Below are positions 46,682-55,308 of a stretch of DNA of 64,000 bases, one piece after another; position 1 is the stretch's first letter; each line of letters starts with the position of its first letter. The notes under the pieces are model-generated. The model did no database searches, had not been told where the DNA came from, and worked only from the letters and a program-made list of their open reading frames with translations. A program made the translations under genes and the position numbers. This DNA comes from Pseudomonas karstica (GTDB lineage Bacteria; Pseudomonadota; Gammaproteobacteria; Pseudomonadales; Pseudomonadaceae). The stretch is from the NCBI RefSeq assembly GCF_009707515.1, contig NZ_WLYI01000013.1, forward strand, positions 1 to 64,000, in the 5' to 3' direction.

Positions 46682-46936
46682 TTATTTATATTTAGTCCTG
46701 TTGTAAAAAGCATAAGCAGCGTCCATTTGCAGTGAAGTAATCTGGCATTCCCCAGGGAGGTGTGCCAACGCTTTATTTGTTTCCTGAGAGTGATGGGTCT
46801 GGTAAGTCATATGTTGTTGCAGCTGTTGTTCTGTGTTTGTTGGAAGTTGGTTTGGCAGAGTATTGATTTTTAAAGGTTTTATTTTGCACATGTAAACTTG
46901 TTTTGAATGAGTGGAAAGTTTGAAATTAATGGACAT
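46682..46936 (-). CDS. Small hypothetical protein
   Basis: 84 residues on the same strand and 20 bp upstream of the metalloprotease gene, in an AT-rich stretch. No ribosome site is clear at ATG 46936; ATG 46888 (MCKIKPLKI) is an alternative. The chain is rich in Gln, His and Thr, with no signal peptide or membrane segment. Nothing was recognised. It could be a regulator or leader gene for the protease, or a chance frame. Confidence 0.35.
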   Translation of the reverse strand: MSINFKLSTHSKQVYMCKIKPLKINTLPNQLPTNTEQQLQQHMTYQTHHSQETNKALAHLPGECQITSLQMDAAYAFYNRTKYK

Positions 46937-47227
46937 TTAAATTCGATTACATAGCGAAGATGTTGTCTGCTTGGTTTGTCAGGTCTTTGTAGGTTTAAAT
47001 TTTTTTGAAGGATATTTTTACTTTTATCTGGCCAATTTCTCATGCCCAGATAAGGTATGCCTTACATGGCATTATCTACCTACTGCAAAGTTGCTCCATT
47101 TTGAGATGGGGCGGCGCCCAATCAACAAAAAGGGAGGCAGTTCAAAAAAAACTTACCGCTTAACCCGAACCCTGAGTGCTTTGCGTCTGACCCTGTGAAC
47201 GGATCATTCACTCTTGAGGTTCAGCCC

Positions 47228-48877
47228 ATGTCCCGTCCTCTCCTGCTCCTGCGTCCTGCCGCCCAAGGCTTTACCGTTACCTTGCTGGTAGCGCTGGCCG
47301 GTTGCGGGTTGTCTTCATCCCGTGACGCCCCCCAAACATCCGAAGCCGCACCCATCCCCGAATTGCAAAGCGAACCCGCTCACGTACAGGGCGCCATGAT
47401 CAAAAGAATGGCCGCTCCTGCACCGATGGCCACGCGCTTGGTCATGCGCGACTCGCAGGCCATGGCGTACCGTGCCGAACCCCGCGAACAGTATAAAAAC
47501 CTGACGGACAACCCCGTCTACAGCGTCGCGCAAACCCCGGTCTCGACCTTCAGTGTCGATGTCGACACCGGCAGTTACGCCAACGTGCGACGTTTCCTCA
47601 ATCAAGGCCGCTTGCCGCCCGAAGGCGCTGTGCGACTTGAAGAAATGGTCAACTACTTCCCCTACGAGTACGCGCTGCCCACCGACGGCTCACCCTTTGG
47701 CCTGACAACCGAGGTGGCGCCCTCGCCGTGGAACCCTCACACCCGCCTGTTGCGTATCGGTATCAAGGCGTCGGATCGCGCCGTTGCCGATCTGGCGCCG
47801 GCCAACCTGGTATTTCTGGTGGATGTGTCCGGCTCCATGGACCGCCGCGAAGGCCTGCCGATGGTTAAAAGCACCCTGAAACTACTGGTGGATCAGTTGC
47901 GTGATCAGGATCGGGTGTCGCTGGTGGTCTATGCCGGCGAGTCGCGGGTTGTACTTAAACCCACTTCAGGCCGCGACAAGGTGAAGATCCGCAACGCCAT
48001 CGACCAGTTGACCGCTGGCGGTTCGACGGCCGGCGCCTCGGGTATCGAACTGGCCTATCAGATGGCTCGCGAAGGCTTTATCGACAAGGGCATCAACCGC
48101 ATCCTGCTGGCCACTGATGGCGACTTCAACGTCGGTATCAGCGACTTCGACAGCCTCAAGCAGATGGCTGTTGACCAGCGCAAAAGTGGAGTTTCCCTGA
48201 CCACCCTGGGTTTTGGTGTGGATAACTACAATGAACACCTGATGGAGCAACTGGCCGACGCCGGTGATGGCAACTACGCCTACATCGACACCCTGCGCGA
48301 AGCGCGCAAGGTGCTGGTGGAGCAGCTCAGCTCGACCCTGGCAGTGGTGGCACGGGATGTGAAACTGCAGGTGGAGTTCAACCCGGCCCAGGTCAGTGAG
48401 TACCGCCTGCTGGGTTATGAAAACCGCGCCTTGAAGCGTGAGGATTTCAACAACGACAAAGTGGATGCTGGTGAGATCGGTGCCGGACATACCGTAACGG
48501 CGTTGTATGAAATTGTTCCGAAGGGCGAAAAGGGTTGGCTGGAGCCGCTGCGCTACGCCTCAGCAGCAACCGTTGAGGGCAAAACTGCCGAGCTGGCCAT
48601 GTTGCGAGTACGCTACAAACCCGCGGAAGGTGGTAGCAGTCGCTTGATCGAACACCCCATCAGCAGCGAGCAAAAGAACGCCAGCGATGACCTGCGCTTT
48701 TCTGCCGCCGTAGCCGCGTTTGCCCAACAGCTCAAAGGGGAGGGCCGCTACACTGGCAACATGAGCTTGAAGGACACCGCTGCCCTGGCCCGCTCGGCTC
48801 GAGGCGACGACCCGTTCGGCTTGCGCAATGAGTTTGTGCAATTGGTGGAGCTGGCGCAGAGTCTCAGCAAGCCCTGA
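47228..48877 (+). CDS. vWA-domain lipoprotein (YfbK-like)
   Basis: 549 residues from ATG 47228, with GAGG 9 nt upstream. The lipobox VALAGC gives lipidated Cys26. A Pro/Ala-rich linker and a conserved von Willebrand N-terminal segment (FSVDVDTGSYANVRRFLNQG) lead to a vWA domain with the MIDAS motif DVSGSMD. A C-terminal DUF3520-like domain follows. This is the YfbK architecture; such proteins are thought to bind partners through a metal ion at the envelope. An ECF sigma/membrane partner pair lies just downstream, and the three genes are often near each other. Confidence 0.88.
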   Translation: MSRPLLLLRPAAQGFTVTLLVALAGCGLSSSRDAPQTSEAAPIPELQSEPAHVQGAMIKRMAAPAPMATRLVMRDSQAMAYRAEPREQYKNLTDNPVYSVAQTPVSTFSVDVDTGSYANVRRFLNQGRLPPEGAVRLEEMVNYFPYEYALPTDGSPFGLTTEVAPSPWNPHTRLLRIGIKASDRAVADLAPANLVFLVDVSGSMDRREGLPMVKSTLKLLVDQLRDQDRVSLVVYAGESRVVLKPTSGRDKVKIRNAIDQLTAGGSTAGASGIELAYQMAREGFIDKGINRILLATDGDFNVGISDFDSLKQMAVDQRKSGVSLTTLGFGVDNYNEHLMEQLADAGDGNYAYIDTLREARKVLVEQLSSTLAVVARDVKLQVEFNPAQVSEYRLLGYENRALKREDFNNDKVDAGEIGAGHTVTALYEIVPKGEKGWLEPLRYASAATVEGKTAELAMLRVRYKPAEGGSSRLIEHPISSEQKNASDDLRFSAAVAAFAQQLKGEGRYTGNMSLKDTAALARSARGDDPFGLRNEFVQLVELAQSLSKP

Positions 48878-48897
48878 TATCGAACACGACGATCCAT

Positions 48898-48998
48898 TGT
48901 AGGAGCGAGCTTGCTCGCGAAAAACTCAGGAGCAACGCTGGTATTCAGTTGCCCCCGCGCAATCGTTAACGACCTTCGCGAGCAAGCTTGCTCCTACA
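48898..48998. repeat. Inverted pair of GTAGGAGC-type REP sequences
   Basis: TGTAGGAGCGAGCTTGCTCG (from 48898) and its inverse, CGAGCAAGCTTGCTCCTACA (ending 48998), face each other 50 nt apart. This is the classic Pseudomonas fluorescens/putida REP doublet. It separates the vWA gene from the sigma factor gene. Confidence 0.85.
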
Positions 48999-49029
48999 GA
49001 TCAGCCAGCCACAGGAGTTCGTCACCCAC

Positions 49030-49602
49030 ATGCCTGCTCCAACCGATCCACCCAGCGACGAATCGTTGCTGGCCCGCTACCGCAATGGCGACGGGGCTTC
49101 TTTCGAAGCCCTTTATGCGCGACATCGACAGGGCCTGTACCGGTTCCTTGTGGGCTTGAGCAACAAGACCGAGTTGGCTGAAGAAGTCTTCCAGGAGACC
49201 TGGCTCAGCCTGATCCGCAGCACTACCCAGCCACAAGGCCGGGCGAGTTTTCGTACCTGGTTGTTCCAGATTGCCCGCAACCGTCTGATTGATCATTGGC
49301 GCAAGCATGGCATCCGCAACCCATTGCACGACAGCTACGATGAGCAAGTTCACGCTCAGCCCGACGACACCGCCAGCCCCGAGCAACTGCTGAGCCTGAG
49401 CCGCGACCAGGGCCGCTTGGACGCTGCCTTGCAGAGCCTGCCCGAAGACCAGCGGGAAGTGTTTCTGCTGCGCCTGCATGGCGAGCTGGAAGTGCCGCAA
49501 ATCGCCGCCCTGATCGGCGTCCCGCTGGAAACGGTCAAAAGCCGCTTGCGTTACGCCCAGCAGAAATTACGTCGGCTGCTGGCCGAGGAGGTACCTGCAT
49601 GA
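49030..49602 (+). CDS. ECF-family RNA polymerase sigma factor
   Basis: 190 residues from ATG 49030; the AGGAG at 49012 is somewhat far, and no closer in-frame start is better. Region 2 is visible as EEVFQETWLSLIRS and RTWLFQIARNRLIDHWRKH. Region 4 is LPEDQREVFLLRLHGELEVPQIAALIGVPLETVKSRL, a helix-turn-helix for the -35 element. It lacks regions 1 and 3, as ECF factors do. The stop overlaps the next gene by ATGA, the usual coupling of a sigma factor to its anti-sigma factor. Confidence 0.9.
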   Translation: MPAPTDPPSDESLLARYRNGDGASFEALYARHRQGLYRFLVGLSNKTELAEEVFQETWLSLIRSTTQPQGRASFRTWLFQIARNRLIDHWRKHGIRNPLHDSYDEQVHAQPDDTASPEQLLSLSRDQGRLDAALQSLPEDQREVFLLRLHGELEVPQIAALIGVPLETVKSRLRYAQQKLRRLLAEEVPA

Positions 49603-50207
49603 CTGACTCCCGACATACCTCGGATCCCACCGACGAGGTGCTGATCCAACATTTGCGTCAACACACCAGCGGCGAGCCACCGGCAGCGCTGGACGCTTTC
49701 ATTCTGGCCACCGCCCACCGCGAAGCACCGATGCCTCAGCCAAGCCTGTGGCAACGTTGGTTGCAGGCCTGCCAACGACCGCGCTGGCAAATGGCATTTG
49801 CCACTGTTGCAGGTGTAGCGCTGATGATTGGGTTGGTGGTGCGTTCGCCGGTGCCCACCGCCGAATTGCCCATGCCCGAGGTTGCGCAGTACGCCGCCGC
49901 GCCACCACCGCCAGCGCTGGCCGCTCCAGCGGCACCCGCGCCCATGGCCCGGCTCGCCATGACGCCCCAGGCTGACAGTGTGCAGGTTCAGGCAGAGGCC
50001 ACGAGCCTGCTGCCGGATAAGTCAGTGGCGAAAATGAGCAAGCGGGTGGCTGTGGCTCCGCTGCCTCTGGAGCAAGAACTTCTGGAAATTGTGCGCCTGC
50101 GCGAAGCGGGTGAAGCGAAGGCGGCCGATGAAAAGCTGCTGGCGCTGTATGAACGCTTTCCCCGGGTAGACTTGCCGGCCCGGCTGGAGGCGTTGCAAAA
50201 GCGTTGA
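49599..50207 (+). CDS. Probable membrane anti-sigma factor partner
   Basis: The protein has 202 residues. An N-terminal cytoplasmic part (1-60) lacks a clear zinc HxxxCxxC motif. One membrane segment follows (about 64-81, QMAFATVAGVALMIGLV), then a Pro/Ala-rich periplasmic linker and a C-terminal helical domain (LEQELLEIVRLREAGEAKAADEKLLALYERFP). Topology and the ATGA overlap with the sigma factor point to an anti-sigma role; the sequence alone does not prove it. An intrinsic terminator follows at once. Confidence 0.7.
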   Translation: MTDSRHTSDPTDEVLIQHLRQHTSGEPPAALDAFILATAHREAPMPQPSLWQRWLQACQRPRWQMAFATVAGVALMIGLVVRSPVPTAELPMPEVAQYAAAPPPPALAAPAAPAPMARLAMTPQADSVQVQAEATSLLPDKSVAKMSKRVAVAPLPLEQELLEIVRLREAGEAKAADEKLLALYERFPRVDLPARLEALQKR

Positions 50208-50220
50208 ATAAACGCCCACG

Positions 50221-50255
50221 AAAAAGCCCCAGGTCTTTCGACCTGGGGCTTTTTC
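50221..50255 (+). terminator. Strong intrinsic terminator after the sigma factor pair
   Basis: AAAGCCCCAGGTC, loop TTTC, GACCTGGGGCTTT make a 13-bp stem flanked by A and T tracts. It works for the sigma operon and marks the last chromosomal-backbone feature before the island. Confidence 0.93.
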
Positions 50256-50264
50256 GTTTGTATC

Positions 50265-50290
50265 TGGTGCCCGGCGTCGTTTGAACTGGA
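50265..50290. other. Possible attachment-site scar (tRNA 3'-like)
   Basis: Read on the minus strand, 50265-50290 ends in GACGCCGGGCACCA after AGTTCAAAC, resembling the T-arm and CCA end of a tRNA, perhaps tRNA-Leu. No complete tRNA is present and the T-stem does not pair. It lies exactly where the backbone-like content ends, so it may be one arm of an integration direct repeat. Confidence 0.3.
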
Positions 50291-50449
50291 TAGTAAGAGG
50301 CCCGTATTTATTGGGTCTGTTTGGTGGTGCTTCGGTTAGGCATACACGTGGGCATACACGGCGCTTCCTTCTGGCCACTTTTTCGTGGCATCCCCGTGGG
50401 GCAAAGCAACACCAAATCGTTAGTGATGTGTTGCCATTCAGCTGAGTAG

Positions 50450-50539
50450 TTACTTCTTCGTTCGACCTTCTGCCCCCAGCGCCAGTTGGTTTTCATTCAT
50501 GCGCTTGAGTAATGACGCAAGCAAAGGGGTGTCTTCCAT
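50450..50539 (-). CDS. Short 29-residue frame, perhaps a truncated small gene
   Basis: ATG 50539 has GGGAG 7 nt upstream and opens MEDTPLLASLLKRMNENQLA, ending after GRTKK. The start resembles small Pseudomonas proteins beginning with a similar NENQLALGAA stretch, which are longer; that comparison is from memory. The frame may be a truncated relic at the island edge. Confidence 0.35.
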   Translation of the reverse strand: MEDTPLLASLLKRMNENQLALGAEGRTKK

Positions 50540-51143
50540 GGTGTTCTCCCGCCGTGTTGTCAGGTAGTCAATCTACCTCGAGCCAGTCGCATTGCATATC
50601 AGCTGTCCTCACCACCTGGTGCTCGGGAGTCACGCTGGTCATCTTGATCCACCAGAGGCCAACAATGTGGTGTAGGGCCAATTTGGAAAGGCAGCATGAG
50701 AGCACATATCCAGCCCCCTCCAAAACTGGTGTAACCGGTGTTACGAGTGTAACGCCCTTCACCAAACGCCCGTTTTCATTGGATTTCACGCCTGTTACAC
50801 AGTTGAGCGACATAGCGTACATCCGATGTAACGCTGCCCGTGCGTGTAACGCTAAAGTCAGCATCCAGGTGTTGTGGGCAGGCACTTTGCGCTCCAGCCT
50901 ACCAAGCGAATTTCGCCGGCTCCGCCTTTCGATGAGAGGAATCACGTTTGCTGGGCCTGACCTTCAGCCAGACCCAGGGCCACCTGGGGCGTTACCTGGA
51001 GGACATGTAGGGCAAGGTATTCCGTCGCTATATGTTGCTGGTAAACGAAGCAGCCCCACGCCTTTGGAAGGTCACGCCTCTGTAACGGAGGGGTAGGTAG
51101 TGTCATGATTCGCCGGAAATGAACTTCGCAGCTAGGCAAATCT
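50540..51143. other. Gene-poor stretch at the left of the island
   Basis: No confident gene was found. A minus-strand frame (50568-50945) has a repetitive translation produced by the GTGTAAC repeats and is not trusted. A plus-strand fragment reads GLTFSQTQGHLGRYLEDM then a stop near 51009, possibly a relic. The short-repeat cluster 50728-50850 is the clearest structure. Confidence 0.5.
50728..50850. repeat. Iteron-like GTGTWAC cluster 1
   Basis: Three adjacent 9-mers, GGTGTAACC, GGTGTTACG and AGTGTAACG, lie at 50728-50754. Single copies follow: CCTGTTACA at 50791, GATGTAACG at 50825 and GTGTAAC at 50844. The same 7-mer forms a second cluster at 52113-52236. Confidence 0.65.
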
Positions 51144-51692
51144 ATGACCGATACGCCGCAACATCAGCTTCTTGCTGGGCTGCCGGGTGATGGCCCTCTT
51201 CCTCTCCAGTTCAGTGCAACCGGCCAAGGGCAGCATAGTGAGGGGATCGTTATCAGATTCTTGCCGGAAGGGATGCCTTCTTGGGTGGGGAACTTCCAAC
51301 CCGGTTTTTGCCGCTTCAACAGTGTGTTGGAAGTGGAGTCGAGTTTTCACGTGATCGTAGTTGCCGGTGGTCAGGGTTACATCGTGGACGTTCGTAACGG
51401 ACTGCTCTTGAAGCACTTCGGTGGCGATATTGAGAACTTGATCAGCATTCCAGAGCTGGGTAGCACCCTCGTTTCAAATGGGCTGTGGCTTAGGCTTTTC
51501 AAAGGAGAGGCTGAGGTCTGGTGCACTGAGCGTTTGTCTTTAGACGGGATTAGGGATATCCAAATTTCGCTCGCGGATGGGTTTATTACGGGGGAGGGAT
51601 GGTACATGGAGGACTCCTGGTCCCCGTTCAAAGTTTGCATTTCCTCCGGAGAGGTTATAGGAGGAGCTTTCGAGTCACTTGACTTCAGCTAG
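51144..51692 (+). CDS. Conserved-looking hypothetical protein
   Basis: 182 residues from ATG 51144, with TAGG 7 nt upstream. It is soluble, with no signal or membrane segment. The sequence is beta-rich and evenly composed (NSVLEVESSFHVIVVAGGQGYIVDV, WLRLFKGEAEVWCTERLSLDGI). The fold pattern suggests a small beta-propeller-like or immunity-type protein, but no family was recognised. It lies alone between the two iteron-like clusters of the island, with a GC content close to the backbone. Confidence 0.65.
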   Translation: MTDTPQHQLLAGLPGDGPLPLQFSATGQGQHSEGIVIRFLPEGMPSWVGNFQPGFCRFNSVLEVESSFHVIVVAGGQGYIVDVRNGLLLKHFGGDIENLISIPELGSTLVSNGLWLRLFKGEAEVWCTERLSLDGIRDIQISLADGFITGEGWYMEDSWSPFKVCISSGEVIGGAFESLDFS

Positions 51693-51907
51693 TCAACCTC
51701 GCCATTTCCAGGGGGTTAACGCAGGGGACCCTGGCGGCATTCGAGGGACACGGGGCATGAAACCCGCGGGATCGAGTTAGTGGGAGGCGTTGGAAGTTAC
51801 TGAAATTTCAATCGTTGAAATTGAAAGGACCTTGAAGAAAAAGGGCCATCGTTACAGCTTCGGTAAAGGTGGCGGTATCTGTTGCTGATAGCGAACGCCT
51901 GTATGGC

Positions 51908-51950
51908 GTCAACCATGATCATGGGTGTCAACCACGTCAACCTGTCAACC
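51908..51950. repeat. GTCAACC direct repeats
   Basis: GTCAACC occurs at 51908, 51927, 51936 and 51944, the last three 8-9 nt apart. Their even spacing and nearness to the second GTGTTAC cluster suggest a protein-binding array. Confidence 0.55.
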
Positions 51951-52112
51951 GACGTAGGAAAGACTGCCGCTAACACGATCCCGCGGGTTCTATGCCCCGT
52001 ACTTAGAAGAGTGCTTCAGGGTCCCCACCATCGAACCAAATCCAAGAGCATGACCACCCGCCTCGCTGAAGGAGCAATACTAACGGGGCTAGGGGGCAAC
52101 CCTATTAAAACC

Positions 52113-52236
52113 GTGTTACGTGTGTTACGCGTGTTACGTATACATATAACTATATGATTTTATTAGATTTATTTAGCGTTACACGGCTGTGACTGGTTTG
52201 CCGGTGCGCGTGTTACATGGCAAATAGGTGTTACAT
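52113..52236. repeat. Candidate replication origin: GTGTTAC iterons with AT-rich tract
   Basis: GTGTTACGT, GTGTTACGC and GTGTTACGT are perfectly tandem (52113-52139). A very AT-rich stretch (52139-52175) follows, then an inverted copy GCGTTACAC (52176-52184) and two GTGTTACAT copies (52210, 52228) exactly 18 nt apart. Iterons next to an unwinding region are the build of plasmid and P4-type origins. The island carries a primase/helicase gene that could bind them. Confidence 0.6.
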
Positions 52237-52455
52237 AAATGAATGCCTTAGGAGGAGCTGTTTGTGATGGTTACGGCGGGTGTCATCGAATTATGGCTTT
52301 CGTTCAGAAAGGCAGCTGCCGGCCAAATGCAGCATGTTGGGCATGACCGCATTCGACTCATAGCTACCGGCCGAAGGGACCTCTACACTTGGCTTGGGGT
52401 AATGGCTTTCTGATCTCAGTCCGACTACGATCATTCGCATCACGGAGGAATCGTA

Positions 52456-55308
52456 ATGAGTCAGTACCTTTTGAGTTTTGCAAAACAGAATCTTGAAGGG
52501 CGTACTGACGCATACCTTGTGTTGCTCTGGTGTATGTACCAGGCCAACCAGAGCAAGGGCCGCTATTCCGATCACATCAAAGCACACATCACGGCGGCAG
52601 CTGATCAGTTGCTGGGTCGCAACTACCAGCGCATCGCCACCCGCTTCAAAAAGGTGCTCGATAGCAAGCCGGAACTCGATCGCATACCGCCGTCCGGCCT
52701 CGGTACGTTGGATTACTTACGCGTGAAAAACTTCCGAGGATTCGGAGAGTTTGGCCCTGACGACACAGGCACCTTCATTCGATTCAGCAAGCTGAAGAAC
52801 ATCTTCTACGCACCCAATGGCGGCGGCAAATCATCGTTGTGCGAGGCGTTGGAAATCGGTACCACTGGCGATATCAAAGAAGCGGCCAGGCGCAAGACTA
52901 AAGTGAATCAGTACATCGCACGGGGAGCAGTCAAGCCCAAGCTCATGCTGATGGGAACGGACAAGCTACCAGTCCAGCGAAGCATCAGTTGGTCAGGCTG
53001 TTTCATCGACCGGAACCGTCTTCAAGAATTCTCGCTCTTGGGCTCCAAGGATACTGGCAGTGCTGAGAGTGATGTCCTGGCTACCTTGTTTGGTTTGGAG
53101 GAACTCCAGGATGTCATTTCTCGGTTCGTCCGGCCTGAAAGCTTCTCGCTCAAAGCTTTCCTGCGTGTCGACCAAGTCGAGGCACTGGATGCCCTGGAGT
53201 GCACCCGAGTCAACCTAGGTCATCTACGGCGTAAGCATAGGGCAGACCTTCAAGCATCCATCTCCGAGAGTTGCAGGCTGCTGGGGCTGAAGGCCGACCA
53301 AGACTTCGATGTCCGTCCGAAGGTCTTAAGGTTGCGCGACACGGTAGAAATGCATATTCGCGGTGCGGAGCGCCTGCGAGCCGCCAAGGTACCGTTCGCT
53401 ATCCCGCTGAAGCAGGTGAAGCGTATCTGTGCTATTGCCAAGCGTTTGCTTCACCGTAGAGCCGATATCGAGAAAGTATTTCTGCAGAGGGCCAGCGACG
53501 TCAATTATCGCGCCGTGTTTGAGGCATTGGAGGCTATCGAGCAGTTGCAGGTCGCGGAAACCTGTCCCGCATGTCTGACGCCCCTCGAGCGGGTGGTGGT
53601 GAATCCGTTCGAGAGGGCGCGAGAGCAGATCAAGGCGCTGGGTGAGCTGGATTTCCTCAAGCAATCCAGGCAGCGAAATGACGCTCGGATTGCGCTATGG
53701 GCTTCAAAAGTCGCCACGGGAATCAGCTCGCTGAAGGGCAATGAAGATGCGGAGGTTCACTGCCCACTGAAGATGGACGAACTGGAGGCGGTGCTTGCAA
53801 AGTTCCATGCCGCTACCGATCGCTCAGAAGTGGCGTCGTTCGTTCTCGACTCGTTTCTGAAACTCTGCGCAGGGAGTGCAGATCAGATAGAGGTCTACTT
53901 GCGCGGCTGCGAGCATAAGCGTCGGGAAGTTGGCCAGGCAGAGGCCCGGGCAGCACGCCTCGAAGCTCGAGTGGCGAAGCTGAAAGAACTTGATGAATTG
54001 CTGAAGCAGGAGTTCGACAGCAAAAAACTGGCGAAACGCGAGTTCAAGATTGCCAACGACCAGATGGCAGAGCTGATCAAGCAGAAAGCTGCCTTGCTCA
54101 ACGATGCCGTCGACAACATCCACTTCAACCAGTTGCTCAAGGATCTGGAGGCAGAGTACCGAACGCTATACCGCGACCTGCAGGATTACAAGCTTGAGCT
54201 GGAGAAAGCGCGAATCACCGGTATAGAAGCCAAGGCTGCCGAGTACTACCGTGCGATCAACAACCACGACGACGACCATGAGCAGATCGCATCGCTTAGC
54301 TTCGACCGGCAGGCGGATAGCTACAGGATCAAGATCATCAAGGTGGACGGCTCATTGCTCGATGCGTTTGCTGTGCTTAGCGAAGGGCATTTGAGGGCGT
54401 TGGGCCTGTCTATCCTCTTGGCGATGGCTGAAAAAAACAATTTCCCGCTCATCGTCTTCGATGACGTCGTAAATGCGATCGACACCGAGCACCGATCAAA
54501 CATTATCGACCTGTTCTTCAGCGATGCCTACCTGCGCCGGATCCAAATGGTTGTGACCACCCATGACCGCCTCTTCTGGGAGCGGTTCTGCATCATCGCC
54601 GACCGCCACCCTCAGTGCGATCAGCACACCAGCCATGTGCTCAGCTACACGAACAAGGGCATCGTGGTGATTGATCACGCGGGAGGCTTCCAGAAGAAGG
54701 TCTATGTGGCGCTGTCGGTCTTCGACGTCCGCCAGGCGTTGCTTTATTGCCGCATCTGGTTTGAATCCATGGTACTTGAGTTCTGCATCGAAAACGGCGT
54801 CACGGTCACGGCCAACTTCAATAAGTCGCAGCTTAAGAAGAGCATGTACCTGCAGGTCAGCCTGGAGCATACCTTTTCGCTGGTGGAGCCGTTCATTGAC
54901 TACGACCTGTCGTACTTCAATTTCATCAAGAATGACTTAGTTAACTGGGGCGGGCAGAACCAGGAGCATCACGCCTTCGACGAGGGCAGCCTGAACTTTG
55001 TGCACTCTAAGACAAGCGGTGAAGTTTTGAGAATCTATGATGCCATCCGCTTCCTAGAGTGCCAGCTCTTCCCGGCGAGGAAAAAAGAGTCCGGAGAAAA
55101 GTATTTTGCCGAAGTCAATGAAAGAATCAAGAAAAGCCAGAGGAAACTGGCAGGCCTCGCCAAAGCGCCAGCAGAGGTGCAGAAGGAGCATCAAGCAGCG
55201 TTGGGCGCTCTGGAAAAGCGCGCCGTCGAACTCGACCAAGAGCTTCAGTTTATCGAGCAATGTCTCGCCAGCATCGCTCAACGCGAGCAAGCTAAAGAGC
55301 TGCCATGA
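52456..55308 (+). CDS. SMC/Rad50-like ATPase with CxxC hook and HEPN-like tail; candidate defence protein
   Basis: 950 residues from ATG 52456, with GGAGG 7 nt upstream. After an N-terminal helical segment (1-80) comes [12 protein letters not shown] and Walker [10 protein letters not shown] (119-127). Coiled-coil arms surround a zinc-hook-like C370-P-A-C373. The second ATPase half has the signature LSEGH (641-645), Walker [13 protein letters not shown] (665-676) and a TTHD switch (701-704). The C-terminal 190 residues form an added helical domain with RIWFE and [19 protein letters not shown], a pattern like HEPN/DUF4145 domains of nucleases. The overall build recalls RloC-type anticodon nucleases and other SMC-like phage-defence ATPases. 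The nuclease role is inference. The gene is the only one on its strand in this part of the island. Confidence 0.82.
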   Translation: MSQYLLSFAKQNLEGRTDAYLVLLWCMYQANQSKGRYSDHIKAHITAAADQLLGRNYQRIATRFKKVLDSKPELDRIPPSGLGTLDYLRVKNFRGFGEFGPDDTGTFIRFSKLKNIFYAPNGGGKSSLCEALEIGTTGDIKEAARRKTKVNQYIARGAVKPKLMLMGTDKLPVQRSISWSGCFIDRNRLQEFSLLGSKDTGSAESDVLATLFGLEELQDVISRFVRPESFSLKAFLRVDQVEALDALECTRVNLGHLRRKHRADLQASISESCRLLGLKADQDFDVRPKVLRLRDTVEMHIRGAERLRAAKVPFAIPLKQVKRICAIAKRLLHRRADIEKVFLQRASDVNYRAVFEALEAIEQLQVAETCPACLTPLERVVVNPFERAREQIKALGELDFLKQSRQRNDARIALWASKVATGISSLKGNEDAEVHCPLKMDELEAVLAKFHAATDRSEVASFVLDSFLKLCAGSADQIEVYLRGCEHKRREVGQAEARAARLEARVAKLKELDELLKQEFDSKKLAKREFKIANDQMAELIKQKAALLNDAVDNIHFNQLLKDLEAEYRTLYRDLQDYKLELEKARITGIEAKAAEYYRAINNHDDDHEQIASLSFDRQADSYRIKIIKVDGSLLDAFAVLSEGHLRALGLSILLAMAEKNNFPLIVFDDVVNAIDTEHRSNIIDLFFSDAYLRRIQMVVTTHDRLFWERFCIIADRHPQCDQHTSHVLSYTNKGIVVIDHAGGFQKKVYVALSVFDVRQALLYCRIWFESMVLEFCIENGVTVTANFNKSQLKKSMYLQVSLEHTFSLVEPFIDYDLSYFNFIKNDLVNWGGQNQEHHAFDEGSLNFVHSKTSGEVLRIYDAIRFLECQLFPARKKESGEKYFAEVNERIKKSQRKLAGLAKAPAEVQKEHQAALGALEKRAVELDQELQFIEQCLASIAQREQAKELP

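Larger units (their letters stand above)
51693..52455. other. Non-coding island stretch with direct-repeat clusters
   Basis: No gene of convincing length is present. Four GTCAACC copies lie at 51908-51950, and the GTGTTAC cluster with its AT-rich tract lies at 52113-52236. The remainder to 52455 holds the promoter and GGAGG ribosome site (52444-52448) of the ATPase gene. Confidence 0.6.

Noticed and set aside
47167..47190. GAACC...TCTGA resembling an ECF sigma promoter before the vWA gene
   Set aside because: The spacing between GAACCC and TCTGA is only about 13 nt, shorter than the usual 15-17 nt, so it is not supported as a promoter.
46971..47198. A 75-codon plus-strand frame before the vWA gene
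   Set aside because: AT-rich, no ribosome site, composition unlike a protein. It overlaps the likely promoter of the next gene.
50568..50945. A 125-codon minus-strand frame in the left part of the island
   Set aside because: Part of its translation is generated by the GTGTAAC repeats (VTLVTPVTPV), no ribosome site is evident, and no family was recognised.
52113..52139. Tandem GTGTTAC units as a CRISPR-like array
   Set aside because: The repeats are 9 nt with no spacers, and no cas genes are present.
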